A stretch of DNA of 7,686 nt from Bacillota bacterium (GTDB lineage: Bacteria > Bacillota > Clostridia > Peptostreptococcales > Anaerovoracaceae), in contig JAEEIC010000274.1 in NCBI GenBank assembly GCA_016281165.1, positions 1 to 7,686 of the forward strand, read 5' to 3'. Positions 5,421 to 7,686 of this stretch are shown in pieces (position 1 is the first letter of the stretch; each line of letters begins with the position of its first letter). The translations under genes and the position numbers were made by a program. The notes under the pieces are model-generated. The model ran no database searches. It worked only from the letters and a program-made list of their open reading frames with translations, and was not told the DNA's origin.

Positions 5421-7100
5421 ATGAAGAAAACTATCAGGCTGATCTCTCTGGCCCTGGTGCTGGCGCTTCTGGCGGCCTGCGGAGACTCTCCCGCGGTCCC
5501 TCAGAACACGCCCCAGCAGCCGCAGCAGACCGAGCAGCCTCCCGCCCAGCAGGGCACGGAGCCCGCTCAGGCCCAGCAGGGTACGGAGCCTGCCCAGACG
5601 CAGCAGGGCGCTGAGCCGGTGAAGACCGAGCCCGAGCCTCCCGCTCCCGCCTACGAGCCGCAGCCGGTCTTCAGGGACGGGATCCTCAACGGCACTGTCA
5701 TCGACGAACACAGCGAGAACGACGAGGCCTACGCCGCCCAGTACGATACCTACAAGAACTGTTTCTGGGTCACGATCTCGGGTCTTAAGGAAGAGTCTGT
5801 CGAGAACGCCATAAACGGCGACATCATGGGCATGTACAACAAGGCCAACCGCTGGGAGATACCTCCCTTCAGGGGCACTGCCCAGGTCGATCCCAAGGAC
5901 TACGAGGGCGGCAGCAAGTACTTCAATATCAACGACTGTTTCAACATCAACGACTATCTCAGCCTGCAGGGTAGCTACACCATCTATCAGAGGGACGGGG
6001 ACTATCCCTATCTTTCCTACTGCGACTTCTTCACCGCCACCTACGATCTGAGGACGGGAAAGAAGCTGGCCCTCAGGGACCTTTTCGCCGAGGGCTACCC
6101 TTATGAGGATATCATCAACAAGAGAGTGATGGAGTACCTCGATTCCGAGAACGCCCAGGAGGAGTTCATCCAGGGCGATGACGAACCCTATTATGAGGAC
6201 TCGTACAAGGAGACCTTCGTCAAGCTCGTCGCCCCCTTCAAGGGCATAAGAGAGGACCAGCGCTACTACCTGACCAATTACGGCCTCTGCGTGGTCCTGG
6301 ACTATAACGACAAGGCCATAGACATCAGCGGCTTCTACATCACCCCCGTGACGGTGCAGATAAGCTACGGAGACTTTTACGACGGCCTGCTGCTGGGAAG
6401 AGGCAGCGATCCCTCTATCTACACCGACGCCTCGAAGCAGTGCAGATATCTCATGTACAGTCTCGGCGGGGAAGAGGTCCGCGAGGTCAAGAAGCTCTAC
6501 GAAGGTCCGTATAACATCGATTTCGAAGAGCAGCTGACCTATCCCGAGCAGCTCCCCGAAGAGCTCCTCAAGCAGGTGAGGGTGAAGCTGGCCGCCAACC
6601 GCCAGCAGCTGCAGCCCTACATCAGGGCCTGCGAGGAAGCGGAAGATCCCGAGGACAAATACTTCTACGGGTCCAACAGCTGCTACGTCGAGGGGGTCGG
6701 GAATTACTATATCGCGAATTTCTATACCGATACGCCTCCCCTGACCGATGGCGCCGAATACACGAACACCTACAGCAATATGATCTGGGATCTCGATCTT
6801 GAGCCTGTCGCCGCCGGCGATATGTTCCAGTCAGGCTTCGACTGGCAGAGCTATCTGGCGGAGAAGTTCAGGACCAGCTTCGAGGAGCAGCTGAGCTACG
6901 GTTATTCCTGCGATCATGAGCCCGATTTCAGGGCCCTGGCCGCCGATCCGAGGATCAGTATATCCAACGACAGTATCGGGTTCCGTTCCTCCGGCCGGGT
7001 CAAGATGTACAATTACCAGTACGGCTACGACACCGACTTCGAACCGTACTGCTACATCTATTTCCATGACGACGACGCGATGCTGCTGAACATACTCTAG
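5421..7100 (+). CDS. Large lipoprotein with DUF3298/RsiV-like domain(s)
   Basis: This 559-aa predicted lipoprotein has a signal peptide (MKKTIRLIS, then a Leu/Ala core) and a lipobox LAAC with Cys at 20. Residues 21 to about 75 are a Gln/Pro/Glu-rich tether with a 9-residue repeat. The mature domain is acidic and Tyr-rich. YDLRTGKKLALRDLF at 208-222, followed by a helix-like stretch, strongly resembles the DUF3298/RsiV C-terminal domain, which in RsiV is extracellular and binds lysozyme. The GGAH-like motif often found just before it is not evident. A weaker look-alike, WDLDLEPVAAGDMF at 456-469, suggests a second diverged copy in the C-terminal third. There is no anti-sigma cytoplasmic domain and no sigma-factor gene nearby, so this is not RsiV itself. 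The mature part has nine further Cys. The gene is tightly linked to the PstS-like gene, and the pair is probably co-expressed. The molecular function is unknown; the lipoprotein call is firm and the domain call moderate. Confidence 0.85.
   Translation: MKKTIRLISLALVLALLAACGDSPAVPQNTPQQPQQTEQPPAQQGTEPAQAQQGTEPAQTQQGAEPVKTEPEPPAPAYEPQPVFRDGILNGTVIDEHSENDEAYAAQYDTYKNCFWVTISGLKEESVENAINGDIMGMYNKANRWEIPPFRGTAQVDPKDYEGGSKYFNINDCFNINDYLSLQGSYTIYQRDGDYPYLSYCDFFTATYDLRTGKKLALRDLFAEGYPYEDIINKRVMEYLDSENAQEEFIQGDDEPYYEDSYKETFVKLVAPFKGIREDQRYYLTNYGLCVVLDYNDKAIDISGFYITPVTVQISYGDFYDGLLLGRGSDPSIYTDASKQCRYLMYSLGGEEVREVKKLYEGPYNIDFEEQLTYPEQLPEELLKQVRVKLAANRQQLQPYIRACEEAEDPEDKYFYGSNSCYVEGVGNYYIANFYTDTPPLTDGAEYTNTYSNMIWDLDLEPVAAGDMFQSGFDWQSYLAEKFRTSFEEQLSYGYSCDHEPDFRALAADPRISISNDSIGFRSSGRVKMYNYQYGYDTDFEPYCYIYFHDDDAMLLNIL
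5547..5627 (+). repeat. Three 27-base tandem repeats in the tether (QQG[TA]EP units)
   Basis: Three consecutive in-frame 27-base units (5547-5573, 5574-5600, 5601-5627) encode QQGTEPAQA, QQGTEPAQT and QQGAEPVKT. The first two differ mainly at synonymous sites and the third has diverged further. Copy number may vary between strains, changing tether length without shifting the frame. Confidence 0.88.
5922..5957 (+). repeat. 18-base tandem duplication (FNIND twice)
   Basis: Two adjacent in-frame 18-base units, identical at 16 of 18 positions, encode FNINDC (residues 168-173) and FNINDY (174-179). Unlike the tether repeats, this duplication lies in the predicted folded domain. Confidence 0.85.
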
Positions 7101-7119
7101 AAAAAACGCGCTTTCGACC

Positions 7120-7153
7120 TGCCGGGCGGCATGGCTGCCCGGCAAGATTTTTT
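7120..7153 (+). terminator. Rho-independent terminator after the lipoprotein genes
   Basis: A perfect 8-bp GC-rich stem, TGCCGGGC (7120-7127) with GCCCGGCA (7137-7144), can extend inward by G-T, G-C and C-G pairs around an ATG loop. It is followed after three bases by six T (7148-7153). It begins 20 bases after the lipoprotein stop and is the only clear intrinsic terminator in the window, so it probably marks the end of the transcription unit. Confidence 0.87.
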
Positions 7154-7158
7154 GACAG

Positions 7159-7686
7159 ATGTCCTTCGCGAGCCTGAGCTTCATATTCTTCTTCATACCG
7201 GTCTTCTTCGCCCTGTACTTCATCGCGCCGAAGAAGGCGAGAGCGGCGGTCCTGCTCGCGGGCAGCCTCGTTTTCTATGCCTGGGGCGACGTGAGGGCTC
7301 TGGCGCTGCTCTTGTGCCTCAGCCTCTTCACCTGGCTCACGGGCCTTTTGGCGGTAAAGAATAAAGCCTTCATGTGGCTGGGGATAGGTGCGGATCTGGC
7401 GGCTCTCGCGTATTTCAAGTACGCCGGGGGGACCATGGGGCTTCCCGCCGGCATGTCCTTTTACGTCTTTCACGCCGTGAGCTATCTGGCCGACGTGAGC
7501 AGGAGAGGGAAGAGCGCGGGGCTTTTCCGCTTCTCGCTCTACATGGCCATGTTCCCCAAGCTCATGATGGGCCCCATCGTCAGCTTCGACGACTTCGAGG
7601 AAAGGTATGAGCGCATGAGCCCCTCGGCGGGCATGTGCGCGGACGGCTGCTTCCTCTTTACCGTCGGCCTGGCCAAAAAGGCCCTA
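7159..7686 (+). CDS. MBOAT-family O-acyltransferase (AlgI/DltB-like), 3'-truncated
   Basis: The frame is open from ATG 7159 to the window edge (176 codons, no stop). Members are multi-pass membrane proteins that move acyl groups, usually acetyl or D-alanyl, onto extracellular polysaccharides, teichoic acids or peptidoglycan. Family landmarks appear in order: SFASLSFIFFFIPVFFALYF at the N-terminus, LLAGSLVFYAWGD, YFKYA at 85-89, LPAGMSFYVFHAVSYLADV at 95-113, LYMAMFPKLMMGPI, and finally ADGCFLFTVGLAKKAL, which matches the AlgI segment ending in GFVKKV. The catalytic His lies further C-terminal, outside the window. The start fits the family N-terminus, but there is no Shine-Dalgarno sequence and the terminator T-run ends five bases before it. 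Only five residues separate FKYA from LPAGMSFY, where P. aeruginosa AlgI has about 25, so this is a compact variant. The substrate is unknown. A partner SGNH/AlgJ-like gene often follows such genes and may lie downstream. Confidence 0.93.
   Translation, partial: MSFASLSFIFFFIPVFFALYFIAPKKARAAVLLAGSLVFYAWGDVRALALLLCLSLFTWLTGLLAVKNKAFMWLGIGADLAALAYFKYAGGTMGLPAGMSFYVFHAVSYLADVSRRGKSAGLFRFSLYMAMFPKLMMGPIVSFDDFEERYERMSPSAGMCADGCFLFTVGLAKKAL

Noticed and set aside
5421..7100. Calling the second lipoprotein the anti-sigma factor RsiV
   Set aside because: It has a lipoprotein signal peptide instead of a cytoplasmic anti-sigma domain, and no sigma-factor gene is adjacent.
7152..7157. TTGACA, a perfect -35-like hexamer just before the MBOAT gene
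   Set aside because: No -10 hexamer lies at a suitable distance (the best, TATTCT at 7184, is 26 bases away). A start there would fall inside the coding sequence. It arises from the terminator T-run plus GACA.
7131..7610. Two short + strand open frames (7131-7364 and 7374-7610) over the MBOAT gene
   Set aside because: Their translations are Arg/Gly/His-rich, whereas the frame from 7159 gives a clear MBOAT membrane protein running to the window end.

Overview
The window is a densely packed, GC-rich stretch with every gene on the + strand. The gene order uppS-cdsA-dxr-rseP-ispG is the classic envelope-lipid/isoprenoid cluster of Firmicutes (especially Clostridia) and some other anaerobic bacteria. 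No bamA, skp or lpxD gene follows rseP, so the usual Gram-negative arrangement is absent. Two lipoproteins with long Pro/Gln/Glu-rich tethers also point to a Gram-positive-type, probably clostridial, anaerobe. The exact lineage cannot be fixed from this window.

Bases 1-4318 hold the conserved part. It contains the C-terminal two thirds of undecaprenyl diphosphate synthase (uppS), then phosphatidate cytidylyltransferase (cdsA), DXP reductoisomerase (dxr), a site-2 intramembrane protease (rseP/rasP family) and HMBPP synthase (ispG). Dxr and IspG are the second and penultimate steps of the MEP pathway, which makes IPP and DMAPP. UppS consumes IPP to make the carrier lipid for cell-wall synthesis. 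CdsA makes CDP-diacylglycerol for phospholipids. Genes overlap or lie 0-9 bases apart, so this is almost certainly one transcription unit with coupled translation.

Bases 4319-7100 are less conserved. After a 32-base A-rich gap come two predicted lipoproteins. The first is a PstS-like periplasmic-binding-fold protein. The second is a large protein whose middle resembles the DUF3298/RsiV C-terminal domain, with what looks like a second, degenerate copy at its C-terminus. Both have a signal peptide with a lipobox Cys, followed by a low-complexity repeat linker and a folded domain. A strong intrinsic terminator (7120-7153) closes the unit.

Bases 7159-7686 hold the first 176 codons of an AlgI/DltB-like MBOAT O-acyltransferase that runs off the window. 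Its start codon lies only five bases after the terminator T-tract.

The enzymes are ordinary. The points worth a second look are: (1) the site-2 protease lacks the PDZ domain normally present in this family and has an altered GPVGI motif; (2) the paired lipoproteins sit where Firmicutes often carry polC or proS; (3) the second lipoprotein may contain a duplicated RsiV-like domain; (4) the MBOAT protein is unusually compact and its start abuts a terminator. I see no CRISPR array, RNA gene, insertion sequence or phage gene, and no convincing undescribed multi-gene system.
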